From contig NZ_CBFIEO010000002.1 in NCBI RefSeq assembly GCF_965661665.1, positions 124,001 to 188,000 on the forward strand: DNA of 64,000 nucleotides. Direction: 5' to 3'. Below, piece by piece: positions 25,484 through 32,632 of the stretch (positions within the stretch are counted from its first letter, which is position 1; each line of letters opens with the position of its first letter). The stretch comes from Cognatiyoonia sp965661665 (GTDB lineage Bacteria; Pseudomonadota; Alphaproteobacteria; Rhodobacterales; Rhodobacteraceae). The position numbers and the translations under genes were made by a program. The notes under the pieces are model-generated. The model was not told where the DNA came from, did no database searches, and saw nothing but the letters and a program-made list of their open reading frames with translations.

Positions 25484-26383
25484 ATGACGGCGAAAGTGAT
25501 TGATGGGAAAGCCTTTGCGGCCGAGGTGCGCGGGCAGATTTCTGAGCATGTAGCGCGGCTGAAGGATGAAAATGGCATCACGCCTGGGCTGGCAGTTGTG
25601 CTGGTAGGCGAAGATCCGGCGAGCGAGGTCTATGTCGCGGCCAAGCACAAGCAGACGGTTGAAGTGGGTATGGCCTCCTTCGAGCATAAATTGCCAGCGG
25701 ATGTGTCCGAAGAAGAGCTTTTTGCGCTCATTGATAAGTTGAATGCGGACCCGACAGTGCATGGTATTCTTTGCCAGTTCCCCGTGCCAGATCATTTGAG
25801 CGAGCGGGCTATTGTGGCGCGGATTGATCCCAACAAAGATGTCGACGGGTTGAGCGTTGTAAACGCGGGGCTCTTGGCCTCTGGCGAAAAAGGCCTTGTG
25901 TCCTGCACGCCATTGGGGTGTCTGATGCTGCTGCGCGATCAAGTGGGCAATATGTCCGGCAAGGAAGCGGTTGTGATTGGGCGGTCAAACCTGTTTGGCA
26001 AGCCGATGGGGCAGCTTTTGCTGCAGGAGAACTGCACGGTCACCATCGCGCATTCGCGCACCGCTGCTCTGTCAGAGGTGTGCCGCCGCGCCGATATTCT
26101 AATCGCCGCTGTCGGGCGCGCCGAAATGGTTAAGGCGGATTGGGTCAAGCCGGGAGCGACTGTCATCGATGTGGGCATCACCCGCATTCCGCATCCGGAC
26201 AAGCCGGACAAGACAAAGCTGTTGGGCGATGTGGCCTATGATGAGGTTGCGGGTGTTGCAGATGCGATTACCCCAGTGCCAGGTGGCGTGGGGCCGATGA
26301 CCATTGCCTGTCTGTTGGCCAACACGCTTACCGCGTGCTGTCGCGCTCATGGCCTGTCAGAGACGAAGGGTTTGACCGCCTAA
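25484..26383 (+). CDS. folD: Bifunctional methylene-THF dehydrogenase / methenyl-THF cyclohydrolase
   Basis: 299 residues. Interconverts 5,10-methylene-, methenyl- and 10-formyl-THF using NADP. Conserved blocks are LAVVLVGEDPASEVYVAAKHKQ (catalytic Tyr/Lys YVAAKHK, about 50-56), VHGILCQFPVPDHL, the dinucleotide loop VVIGRSNLFGKPMGQLLL and TPVPGGVGPMTIACLLANT. The ATG at 25484 has GAGAGAAGG upstream. The order fhs-folD makes a formate/C1-THF module. Confidence 0.98.
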   Translation: MTAKVIDGKAFAAEVRGQISEHVARLKDENGITPGLAVVLVGEDPASEVYVAAKHKQTVEVGMASFEHKLPADVSEEELFALIDKLNADPTVHGILCQFPVPDHLSERAIVARIDPNKDVDGLSVVNAGLLASGEKGLVSCTPLGCLMLLRDQVGNMSGKEAVVIGRSNLFGKPMGQLLLQENCTVTIAHSRTAALSEVCRRADILIAAVGRAEMVKADWVKPGATVIDVGITRIPHPDKPDKTKLLGDVAYDEVAGVADAITPVPGGVGPMTIACLLANTLTACCRAHGLSETKGLTA

Positions 26384-26446
26384 ATCGTTCTTTTGCTTGA
26401 AATACCTTCGGGGTGAGCCGCATTGCGGCGACGAGCAGACAGCCCC

Positions 26447-27109
26447 TTAACCTGTTGCTTTGAAGGGGACTGGTATTGCTTTGCGCCCCGTCAGGATCGC
26501 TGTTGCGTCTTGCGGCATGATCCTTGTTAGCGCGGGGTCAGTGGCGCGCAGGCCGCCGGTATAGGTGCCAAAGGCCGGCAAGATGATCTGATCCGTGCTA
26601 ATCAGAAACGCGGGTCGGCTGCCACCACGCGAGAGGCGACATTTCGGGTGATAGTGCCCCGAAATCTCACCCTCAGCCGCTGGTTTTGCGATGTGGCGAA
26701 AGGTCAGACCTCCAATGGTCAACTCCGCCATATGTTGGCCGCCGATCTCAATCGGGCCAGGGTCATGGTTGCCTTCGATCCAGATCCAGCGGCGGCCGGC
26801 TTGCAGGCGTGCGACATCGCGGTAGTGCATATCCGACAGCGACAGGGCCACATCAAGATCATCAAAACTGTCGCCAAGGCAGATCACTTGCGCGGGATCG
26901 AAGGTGTCGATGAGAGTGCCCAATCTGTCCAGCGTGTCTTGCGTTTCATAGGGCGGCAGCATTGCGCCGGTGCGTCGCGCGATCCGGTCAGATTTGCCGA
27001 GATGCAGGTCGGAGACGCAGAGCAGACGCTCTTTCGGCCACCACAGTGCGCCTTCAGCTAGCGCCCAGAGGGTGTGGGATTGAAATGCAAAGGCGTGATG
27101 CGTGTTCAT
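26447..27109 (-). CDS. pdeM: Ligase-associated DNA damage response endonuclease PdeM
   Basis: 220 residues from the ATG at 27109; a longer in-frame start at 27187 would run into the helicase gene. Calcineurin-like metallophosphoesterase fold with all metal-binding motifs: VSDLHLGKS (about 32-40), CLGDSFDDLD, EGNHDPG and SGHYHPK. This small family (TIGR04123) accompanies a DEXH helicase, an exonuclease and an ATP-dependent ligase in a bacterial repair cluster. Only the helicase is present here, 37 bases upstream. A nuclease role is known for the family by association. Confidence 0.88.
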   Translation of the reverse strand: MNTHHAFAFQSHTLWALAEGALWWPKERLLCVSDLHLGKSDRIARRTGAMLPPYETQDTLDRLGTLIDTFDPAQVICLGDSFDDLDVALSLSDMHYRDVARLQAGRRWIWIEGNHDPGPIEIGGQHMAELTIGGLTFRHIAKPAAEGEISGHYHPKCRLSRGGSRPAFLISTDQIILPAFGTYTGGLRATDPALTRIMPQDATAILTGRKAIPVPFKATG

Positions 27110-27146
27110 GTTCCGTTCTTGGCATGGCCGGGCTCTTGCCGCAAGA

Positions 27147-29588
27147 TCAGAAACCAACCCTCCAGCGGGGTTTGGATGGGCCGGCATCGATTTGGCTGAG
27201 GCCCGACGCCTCCATCAAGGCGGCGGCTTCGTCTTCCATCAGTTTGTCGCGGCCTTCGCCGTGCACGGCGACGCGGCCCACTTCCAACAGCATCGGGGCG
27301 GAGAGGGGGCTGACGCGGGAGAGGGTCAGATGATCGACACGGCCACGGGTCCGGTCCAGCATCTCTTCAATCCGGCCGAAATCGACGAGGCCGCGCATCG
27401 CTTCTTCTCTCGTGATTTGCATCATCAGGTGGTCGGGGTCGTATTTGTGGAGCGTGTCGTAGAGGATATCGCTGGAAAACGTGGCCTGACGCCCTGTTTT
27501 GCGGGCTTGGAGGGAGTTACGCTCTATCAGTCCGGCGATGGTGGCGGCGGCGCGAAAAGTCTTTTTCATCACGGCATTACCCGACAACCATTTGTCCAAA
27601 CCGTCGCGCAGCCCGTCTGGTTCAAAGAGCGGGGCGGGGTTGGTGACAGGGTCCACGCTCCATATCATGGTGGCGTAGTCGGTGGCGACGAAGCCCAAGG
27701 GGCCGAGGCCTTGTTCCTCCATCCGTTGGTTGAGCAGTAGGCCGAGGGTCTGCATCGCGTTGCGGCCTGCGAAACCGTAGAACACCGTGTGCGGGCGGCC
27801 GTCACGCGGGAAGCTTTCAACCAACACACGGTCGGCGGTGGGCATTTTACTGAAACGGTGTTGCAGGTTCAGCCAATCAGCGGTGTGGCTTGGTATTCCT
27901 GTCCAATCACCCGATTGCAGCATTCTGAGGATGCGATGCTGCAGCTGGGTTGAGGTGGCGAATTTGGTGCCAAGGAAGGTCGCGATCTTTGGCTTTTTGG
28001 CGGCGTCGCGGGTCACTTGCACGGTGAGTTCGCGCATCCCGTCATAGCGGACGATTTGCCCGCCAATCAGGAAAGTGTCCCCGGGGGTGAGGGTGGCGGC
28101 GAAGCCTTCCTCAATCTCGCCGATGGGTTTGAAGGCGTTCTTGAATTTGACCTTAAGCGTGTCCGTGTCTTGGATCGTGCCGATGTTCATGCGGATGTTG
28201 CGGGCGGTGCGCGGGTCGCGCAGCTGCCATTTGCCGTCTTTTTCCAGCAGCCGTTTCCATTTGTCATAGGCGCGCAGGGCGTAGCCGCCGGTGGCACAGA
28301 ATTCGAGGCAGTCGTCAAATTCCGTTCGGCTGAGGCCGCTGTAGGCGCCGACGGTGGTGACTTCGGCATAGAGCGCGTCGGCGTCGAACGGACCTGCGCA
28401 GGCGGTGATGAGGATGTGCTGACACAGCACGTCGCGCGGGCCGGGGCCTTTAGGATCGCCGTCAAGGTCGCGCTCTTTCACTGCATCAAGGGCTGCGATA
28501 CATTCCACCACTTCAAAGCGGTTGGCTGGAACGATGAGCGCTTTTGAGGGGGCGTTGTAGCGGTGATTGGCGCGGCCGATACGTTGGACGAGGCGTTTGA
28601 CGTTCTTTGGCGCACCGATCTGGATCACCAGATCGACGTCGCCCCAGTCGATGCCAAGGTCGAGTGAGCCGGTACAGACCACCGCCCGCAAGCTGCCGTC
28701 GACCATCGCAGCCTCAACCTTTTCACGCTGGCTGCGGTCAAGCGCGCCGTGGTGGATACCGATGGGCAGATCGTCTTCGTTGGCGAGCCAGAGGTTGTGA
28801 AAGAATAGCTCCGCCTGAGCGCGGGTGTTGTGGAAGATGAGGGTGGTTTTGTGCTTTTTGACCTCTCCCAGCACGGCGGGGATGGAATAGGCCGCACCGC
28901 CGCCCGCCCAGGGCGGGTGTTCCTCCGTCCTAAGCATTTGGATGTCGGGGTCGGGGCCGGGGTCCGCGTGCAGAATGGTGCACGGGTTTGGATGACAGGC
29001 GAGGCTTTTGGCGATGGCGGCGGGATCCTCCACCGTGGCGGAGAGGCCGACGCGTCTGAGATTCGGGGCGAGGGTTTGCAACCGTCCGAGAGCAAGCATC
29101 AACTGATCGCCGCGCTTAGATTCTTCGAGCGCGTGGATTTCATCGACGATCACCCGCTCCAACCCTTTGAAAATGCGCGGAGCGTCTTCGTGGGAGGTGA
29201 GCAGGACGAGGCTTTCGGGGGTGGTGAGCAAGATGTGCGGCGGGTCGGCGCGTTGTCTGCGCTTTTGCGTGTAGGAGGTGTCGCCCGTGCGATCTTCGAT
29301 CCGAATGGGGAGGTTCATCTCCTCCACCGGTGTGCGGAGGTTGCGTTTGATGTCGGTGGCGAGCGCTTTGAGCGGGGAGACGTAGAGCGTGTGCAGCCCC
29401 TTGTGCGCCCCGTCGGCCAGTTCGAGCAAGGTAGGAAGGAAGCCGGATAGCGTTTTACCGCCACCAGTTGGTGCGATGAGCAAAAGCGACGGTTCATCAG
29501 CGTGGTTGAGCATATCCTGCTGATGTGAATGGATCGACCAGCCGCGACTGGCAAACCAGTTGTCAAACGTTTTGGGCAGTTGGGTCAT
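27147..29588 (-). CDS. Ligase-associated DNA damage response DEXH-box helicase (Lhr-like)
   Basis: 813 residues, superfamily 2. Q-motif region GWSIHSHQQDML, Walker A IAPTGGGKTLSGF (39-46), YVSPLKALATDI (motif Ia), Walker B/motif II VIVDEIHALEESKRG (149-152), motif III LSATV, motif V VVCTGSLDLGIDWGDVDLVIQIG, motif VI QRIGRANHR. The C-terminal winged-helix and Lhr core domains follow. This length and the PdeM neighbour match the TIGR04121 group rather than the long Lhr of actinobacteria. It starts inside the stop of the oxidoreductase gene (4-base overlap), so it is coupled to it. Related helicases anneal or unwind 3'-tailed substrates in repair. Confidence 0.93.
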   Translation of the reverse strand: MTQLPKTFDNWFASRGWSIHSHQQDMLNHADEPSLLLIAPTGGGKTLSGFLPTLLELADGAHKGLHTLYVSPLKALATDIKRNLRTPVEEMNLPIRIEDRTGDTSYTQKRRQRADPPHILLTTPESLVLLTSHEDAPRIFKGLERVIVDEIHALEESKRGDQLMLALGRLQTLAPNLRRVGLSATVEDPAAIAKSLACHPNPCTILHADPGPDPDIQMLRTEEHPPWAGGGAAYSIPAVLGEVKKHKTTLIFHNTRAQAELFFHNLWLANEDDLPIGIHHGALDRSQREKVEAAMVDGSLRAVVCTGSLDLGIDWGDVDLVIQIGAPKNVKRLVQRIGRANHRYNAPSKALIVPANRFEVVECIAALDAVKERDLDGDPKGPGPRDVLCQHILITACAGPFDADALYAEVTTVGAYSGLSRTEFDDCLEFCATGGYALRAYDKWKRLLEKDGKWQLRDPRTARNIRMNIGTIQDTDTLKVKFKNAFKPIGEIEEGFAATLTPGDTFLIGGQIVRYDGMRELTVQVTRDAAKKPKIATFLGTKFATSTQLQHRILRMLQSGDWTGIPSHTADWLNLQHRFSKMPTADRVLVESFPRDGRPHTVFYGFAGRNAMQTLGLLLNQRMEEQGLGPLGFVATDYATMIWSVDPVTNPAPLFEPDGLRDGLDKWLSGNAVMKKTFRAAATIAGLIERNSLQARKTGRQATFSSDILYDTLHKYDPDHLMMQITREEAMRGLVDFGRIEEMLDRTRGRVDHLTLSRVSPLSAPMLLEVGRVAVHGEGRDKLMEDEAAALMEASGLSQIDAGPSKPRWRVGF

Positions 29589-30418
29589 GCCAGTGGCTTC
29601 AGTCCGCGTATCGTCTTTTGCACTAATTCAGGAAGCGCGGTTTCCGCCCCCTCTGGTGCAATATCTAGGGCGGCGGCGACGTCTTTCACCAAGAGGCCGA
29701 TGCTGTTGTTATCGGCATAGCCATCGCGGGCGAACTCAATCTCTTCAAAGCCGGAGGCGAGCCAGTTTTGACCTGATGATGTATGAATGAGGTCGAGCAG
29801 TTTGCGTTCATCAACCTGATGCGCTTTCGCCCAATCAAGAACGAGACGCGTCATCGCGGTGGAGCTAGCGGCGAGGAGGTTGTTGAGCACTTTTGCAGTC
29901 ATGCCTGCGCCGAGGTCGCCCATGATGTGAATGTCTTTTCCCGTCGCTTCAAATAGCGGCATGTAGTGGGCGAGCGCGTCAGGGTCGCCGCCCAGCATGA
30001 AGCTGAGGGTGCCATTTTCAGCCCGAACCTGGGCGCCGGACATGGGCGCGTCTATCAAGGCGATATGGTCAGGGATGCGGGCTCGCAGAGATTTGACGTA
30101 GTTTGGGGAAAGCGTGGAGCAGATGATTATAACATTAATATCAGAGGCTTGAGAGATGATCTTTTGGTTGTCGAATAGAAGCGCGTCGGTTTCCGCTTCA
30201 TCCCGCACAACAGTTAGTAAAATGGATAAGTGTTGCGCGAAGGCGGTGATGTCGGTTCCGACGCCAACGTCGTGCCGCACATCAAATCCGTCCGTGTGGA
30301 ACCCCGCCAAACGCAATGCGGCCAGCATGGGGTGCCCCATGCGGCCGCATCCAGCAACGCCGATTTTCGCGTCTGTTAGTGAACGATGGTTTCTTCTTTC
30401 ACGAACATGTTGGCCCAT
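29585..30418 (-). CDS. NAD(P)-dependent oxidoreductase, 6PGDH / 3-hydroxyisobutyrate dehydrogenase family
   Basis: 277 residues. The Rossmann motif IGVAGCGRMGHPM lies at 19-31, followed by the substrate motif IDAPMSGAQVRAENGTLSFMLGG and the catalytic lysine in GMTAKVLNNLL (normally GxxxKxxNN). The C-terminal helical domain is complete. The only usable start, ATG 30418, lies inside the last codons of the ATPase pseudogene (43-base overlap) and adds about 15 residues not expected in the family, so the original start may have been lost. Substrate unknown; beta-hydroxyacids are usual. Confidence 0.85.
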   Translation of the reverse strand: MGQHVRERRNHRSLTDAKIGVAGCGRMGHPMLAALRLAGFHTDGFDVRHDVGVGTDITAFAQHLSILLTVVRDEAETDALLFDNQKIISQASDINVIIICSTLSPNYVKSLRARIPDHIALIDAPMSGAQVRAENGTLSFMLGGDPDALAHYMPLFEATGKDIHIMGDLGAGMTAKVLNNLLAASSTAMTRLVLDWAKAHQVDERKLLDLIHTSSGQNWLASGFEEIEFARDGYADNNSIGLLVKDVAAALDIAPEGAETALPELVQKTIRGLKPLA

Positions 30419-31176
30419 GCGCGGTCGATCAGCTCCGATGTCATCTGGTACGGGATGCCTTCAAACTCGCAGATCGAGATCATTTGGTCGATCAAAAAGA
30501 TCGGCTGGTAATTCGCATATTCGTTGTGGATTTCTTGGTAACGCTTATTGAGCAAGTGGACGAGGGTGGCTTCGTCCAATGGCATCTACAGCTTGCGCGC
30601 GACCATCGCAAAAATCTTAAGTAAGTTTTCCTGGTTTGGGCCGTCGATCTTGATCTTGTAGAAGATCCGGCGCAGCGCCACTTTGTCGAAGATTTCATTC
30701 GGGTGGAAGTTGGTTGAGAAGATGACGAGCGTGTCAAATGGCACCTCGAATTTTTCACCAGATTGCAACGCCAAGATATCCTCGTTTTCTTCCAGCGGAA
30801 CAATCCAACGGTTGATCAAGGCCTGCGGCGGTTCAGCCTGACGACCAAAGACGTCCACGATGAAGATACCGCCGGTTGATTTCAACTGAAGCGGTGCCTG
30901 ATAGGTCCGCGCGGTTTCGTTGTAGACGAGGTCCAATATGTCGAGCGACAATTGACCACCAGTGATCGCAGTGGGGCGCTTGCAGCGGACATAGCGCTAG
31001 TCGAAGCGGCCAGATGTGCGGCGCAGGGAGTTTGGATCGTCTACCTGCTCTTACGCGGCGGAGTGGACAATCGGGTCGTAGACGGTGATGATCTGACTGG
31101 AATATTCGATCGCACGCGGTTTATGTCAGACGCCGCCCGAATTGGTATCGGACGGCTGCGCTTTTGCGATCAGCGG
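30376..31176 (-). pseudogene. AAA-type ATPase remnant with four in-frame stops and no N-terminus
   Basis: One continuous minus-strand frame carries recognisable text from just after the scoB stop to the natural TAA at 30376-30378. In order: HKPRAIEYSSQIITVYDPIVHSAA, RCKRPTAITGGQLSLDILDL, APLQLKSTGGIFIVDVFGRQ, WIVPLEENEDILALQSGEKF, LVIFSTNFHPNEIF, LRRIFYKIKIDGPN, then FLIDQMISICEFEGIPYQM. Stops interrupt it at 31126-31128 (TGA), 31051-31053 (TAA), 30997-30999 (TAG) and 30586-30588 (TAG). The Walker A half of the ATPase is missing upstream. STNFHPNE resembles an AAA sensor 1. No frameshift is needed to read it, so decay here is by substitution plus 5' deletion. The family's cellular role is not known to me. 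Confidence 0.85.
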
Positions 31177-31803
31177 CTAGACGATCTTGGCCGCTGTGGC
31201 GTTGCGAAGCTCTTCTTCGGTAACGCCCTCGGCCGTTTCAACGATCTTCAGACCACCTTCGACAACATCGAGAACGCCAAGATTGGTGATGATGCGGTCA
31301 ACGACCCCTTTGCCAGTGAGGGGGAGGGTGCATTCCTTCAATACCTTGCTGTCACCGTGCTTGTTAGTGTGATCCATCACAACCACCACACGGCCAACTC
31401 CTGCGACCAGATCCATCGCGCCGCCCATGCCTTTCACGAGCTTGCCGGGGATCATCCAGTTGGCCAGATCGCCATTTTCTGCCACCTCCATTGCGCCCAA
31501 AATCGCCATCGCGATTTTGCCGCCGCGGATCATGCCAAAGGATGTGGCGGAATCGAAGTAAGCGGTTTGGGGCAGTTCGGTGATTGTCTGCTTGCCCGCA
31601 TTGATAAGGTCGGCGTCAATCTCCGCCTCGGTTGGGAAGGGGCCCATGCCGAGCATGCCGTTTTCGGACTGCAGCGTCACTTCGACGCCTTCAGGGATAT
31701 AGTTGGACACCAAAGTCGGAATACCGATGCCAAGGTTTACATATGTGCCGTCTTCCAGCTCTTGCGCCGCGCGGGCGGCCATTTGATTGCGGTCCCATGC
31801 CAT
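31177..31803 (-). CDS. scoB: 3-oxoacid CoA-transferase subunit B
   Basis: 208 residues. Family I CoA-transferase beta subunit; it forms a covalent CoA thioester at the glutamate of the SENGMLG motif (E47). Other signatures are YVNLGIGIPTLVSNYIP and KGMGGAMDLVAGVGRVVVVMDH. With ScoA it moves CoA between succinyl-CoA and acetoacetate, linking ketone-body/PHB breakdown to the TCA cycle. scoA lies upstream with a 4-base gap. The dead ATPase follows immediately after the stop. Confidence 0.93.
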   Translation of the reverse strand: MAWDRNQMAARAAQELEDGTYVNLGIGIPTLVSNYIPEGVEVTLQSENGMLGMGPFPTEAEIDADLINAGKQTITELPQTAYFDSATSFGMIRGGKIAMAILGAMEVAENGDLANWMIPGKLVKGMGGAMDLVAGVGRVVVVMDHTNKHGDSKVLKECTLPLTGKGVVDRIITNLGVLDVVEGGLKIVETAEGVTEEELRNATAAKIV

Positions 31804-31807
31804 TGGT

Positions 31808-32503
31808 CTAGCCCTCCCTCACTGTGCGCTGTTCGATGCGTTTCTCATGCTCGCCCTGGACAATACGGTGCACGTAGATGCCGGGCAGGTGAATGTGGTC
31901 AGGATTGAGCGATCCTGTTGGCACAATCTCTTCCACTTCCAAAACGCAAACTTTGCCGCACATCGCCGCTGGTGGATTGAAGTTGCGGGCGGTCTTGCGG
32001 AAGATCGCATTCCCCGTCTCATCGGCCTTCCACGCTTTGACGATGGAAAGATCAGCAAAGATGCCTTCCTCCATTATATATGTCTCACCGTTGAAGTCTT
32101 TGTGGTCCTTGCCTTCCGCAATGACCGTACCGACGCCAGTCTTTGTATAGAAACCCGGAATACCGCAGCCACCCGCGCGCATCCGTTCAGCAAGCGTGCC
32201 TTGCGGGTTGAACTCCAGCTCAAGCTCACCAGACAAGTATTGACGCATAAACTCAGCATTCTCTCCCACATAAGAGGAGATCATCTTCTTCACTTGCCGT
32301 GTCTGCAAAAGGATCCCGATCCCGAAATCATCAACGCCTGCGTTGTTCGAGGCAAAGGTCAGATTCTCTGTGCCTGCCTCTTTAATGGCGTCGAGCAACA
32401 GCTCTGGAATGCCGCACAGCCCGAACCCGCCTGCGGCGATGAACATGCCATCTTCGAGCAGACCGTCGAGAGCGGCAGCTGCATTGGGATAAATCTTCTG
32501 CAT
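31808..32503 (-). CDS. scoA: 3-oxoacid CoA-transferase subunit A
   Basis: 231 residues, alpha subunit of the same enzyme. Signature FIAAGGFGLCGIPELLLDAI (CoA-transferase 1), NNAGVDDFGIGILL, and NPQGTLAERMRAGGCGIPGFYTKTGVGT. ATG at 32503 preceded by GAGGG. First gene of the scoAB pair; its upstream region holds the 50-bp perfect palindrome at 32568-32617, a likely operator, and a TTGACA on the minus strand (complement of 32554-32559) between palindrome and gene. Succinyl-CoA:acetoacetate specificity is the usual one, not proved by sequence. Confidence 0.93.
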   Translation of the reverse strand: MQKIYPNAAAALDGLLEDGMFIAAGGFGLCGIPELLLDAIKEAGTENLTFASNNAGVDDFGIGILLQTRQVKKMISSYVGENAEFMRQYLSGELELEFNPQGTLAERMRAGGCGIPGFYTKTGVGTVIAEGKDHKDFNGETYIMEEGIFADLSIVKAWKADETGNAIFRKTARNFNPPAAMCGKVCVLEVEEIVPTGSLNPDHIHLPGIYVHRIVQGEHEKRIEQRTVREG

Positions 32504-32567
32504 GGGGACCCTCTATATATTCCGAGAAATTTGGTGACCGCCATTCCAGCCAATGTCAACAAATTTG

Positions 32568-32617
32568 CCGCAATGCAGCACAAATTGCAACCGGTTGCAA
32601 TTTGTGCTGCATTGCGG
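32568..32617. promoter_or_regulatory. 50-bp perfect palindrome, probable operator for scoAB
   Basis: Two 25-base arms, 32568-32592 and 32593-32617, are exact reverse complements with no spacer. Each arm carries TTGTGCTGCATTGC (on the appropriate strand) and TTGCAACC at the centre. The site is 64 bases upstream of scoA and 16 bases past the topA stop. There is no T-run after it on the minus strand, so a regulator site is favoured over a terminator. TGC-rich boxes of this look are reported for PhaR, the polyhydroxybutyrate-sensing repressor, and scoAB acts on acetoacetate from PHB breakdown, so PhaR control is a reasonable inference. Confidence 0.7.
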
Positions 32618-32632
32618 AAGGGTTGGATTCAG

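Noticed and set aside
26384..26446. Gap between folD and pdeM as an RNA gene or repeat
   Set aside because: 63 bases with no stable hairpin or repeat. It is simply the spacer of two convergent genes.
32568..32617. Palindrome as a simple topA terminator
   Set aside because: Stem is long and stable but lacks a T-run on the minus strand, and is positioned at the scoA promoter. A dual role stays possible, so it is listed as regulatory.
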